Position numbers and translations under genes: made by a program. Of a DNA stretch of 64,000 bases, positions 63,353-64,000 are shown piece by piece (the first letter of the stretch is position 1; each line of letters starts with the position of its first letter). The stretch comes from Rhodoferax sp. Its GTDB lineage: Bacteria; Pseudomonadota; Gammaproteobacteria; Burkholderiales; Burkholderiaceae_C. The stretch is taken from assembly GCA_024236015.1 (NCBI GenBank), contig JACKLK010000001.1, positions 620,001 to 684,000 of the forward strand, read 5' to 3'. The notes under the pieces are model-generated. The model saw only the letters and a list, made by a program, of their open reading frames with translations, had not been told where the DNA came from and searched no databases.

Positions 63353-63463
63353 GGAATACTCCCTCTTTCGCAATGTTCACCAAAGCGTGAAATTGTCGCC
63401 GCTTTTGCAAGGCCCCGAATTGGTGGCGGTTGCGCGCGGCGCATCCTTGTTCATGGAGAAGAA

Positions 63464-63973
63464 ATGCTGGGTTTCCTGAGTGTGCGTCAGACGCTGGTCT
63501 TGGTATGTGTGGGTACGGTGGGGTTGCTGGCCTATGGCCTGTACCTGCAGCACGTGGTGGGGCTCGAACCCTGCCCGATGTGCATCGTGCAGCGGTATGC
63601 GATGGTGCTCGTGGCCCTGCTGGCCGGCCTCACGGCCCTGGGCAAGGGGCGCGGCGTGCACCTGGCCGGTGTCGTGCTGATGTTGCTCGCGGCCGGTTTC
63701 GGCGCCTTCGTCGCGGCGCGCCAGAGCTGGTTGCAGTGGTATCCGCCCGAGGTGACGTCGTGCGGGCGCGACTTCTACGGCATGATCGAGACCTTCCCGC
63801 TGCAGCGGGCGATCCCGATGATCTTCAAGGGCAGCGGCGACTGCGCCGCGATCGACTGGACCTTCCTCGGCGGCTCGATCGCCAACTGGTCCTTCCTGTG
63901 TTTCGTTGCGATTGCGCTGGTGGCGGTGATGCTGATCGCGCGCCTGCTGACGCGCCGTTTCGCTCCCGCCTGA
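63464..63973 (+). CDS. dsbB: Disulfide bond formation protein B
   Basis: 169 residues, four membrane helices. EPCPMCIVQRYAM carries the Cys37-Cys40 pair, and Cys100 and Cys127 in the second periplasmic loop form the other redox pair. It reoxidises DsbA by passing electrons to ubiquinone. GGAGAAGAA precedes ATG 63464. The gene is divergent from the YggX-type gene. Confidence 0.95.
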   Translation: MLGFLSVRQTLVLVCVGTVGLLAYGLYLQHVVGLEPCPMCIVQRYAMVLVALLAGLTALGKGRGVHLAGVVLMLLAAGFGAFVAARQSWLQWYPPEVTSCGRDFYGMIETFPLQRAIPMIFKGSGDCAAIDWTFLGGSIANWSFLCFVAIALVAVMLIARLLTRRFAPA

Positions 63974-64000
63974 GCCCCTGGCGCCGCCGACGGGTCCGGC

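Overview
This window reads as chromosomal DNA of a high-GC betaproteobacterium, most likely order Burkholderiales. The signs are a Bug/TTT-type periplasmic binding protein, the cysI-DUF934-cysH-cysD-cysN sulfate operon, a liv branched-chain amino acid transporter, an AdoMet decarboxylase/spermidine synthase pair and several CaiB-type CoA transferases. The genus cannot be fixed from sequence alone. About 62 protein genes, one intact tRNA (Asn), one tRNA scar, one riboswitch and several control sites are supported.

Layout. 1-4.5 kb: the N-terminal part of a secreted nuclease, a TerC/Alx membrane protein under a yybP-ykoY (Mn2+) riboswitch, and a class A penicillin-binding protein. 4.7-6.5 kb: a DMT exporter and a sirtuin. 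6.5-11.4 kb: livKHMGF, with a terminator between livK and livH. 11.5-18 kb: small housekeeping, membrane and regulatory genes (YedK/HMCES-type protein, ornithine cyclodeaminase family, VanZ-like, an orphan flagellar rod-like protein, a serine hydrolase, an XRE regulator). 18-21.2 kb: a GbsR/MarR-type regulator with a palindromic site and a short-Q-loop cytochrome bd oxidase (cydAB). 21.3-25.3 kb: a lipoprotein plus DUF2235/Tle1-like lipase pair, a DUF5710 protein, a 1-Cys peroxiredoxin and a PA14 protein. 25.4-28.8 kb: a five-gene operon made of a J-domain protein followed by four proteins I cannot assign.

29-35.2 kb is a coherent polyamine and methylthioadenosine region. speD and speE make spermidine and release methylthioadenosine (MTA). 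mtnK, mtnA and an aldolase/short-chain dehydrogenase fusion look like a salvage branch that splits the methylthioribose or 5-deoxyribose skeleton into DHAP and an aldehyde. 35.2-40.5 kb is a lower-GC accessory segment: phage primase and zinc-ribbon remnants, two PEP-CTERM-type exported proteins (one a zincin protease), a PD-(D/E)XK nuclease-like protein and a 3'-half tRNA-Leu scar, followed by tRNA-Asn.

40.9-48.8 kb combines a ferredoxin and its NADP reductase with the assimilatory sulfate reduction operon and a TauE/SafE permease; there is no cysJ flavoprotein here, so sulfite reductase may take electrons from ferredoxin. 49-58.2 kb is an IclR-associated acyl-CoA catabolism cluster (two acyl-CoA dehydrogenases, two CoA transferases, an enoyl/acryloyl-CoA reductase-like MDR protein, a TTT binding protein, a nitronate monooxygenase). 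58.2-64 kb holds nucleoside hydrolase plus ribokinase, a pseudo-receiver protein, MnmC with a degenerate methyltransferase half, a YggX-type protein and DsbB.
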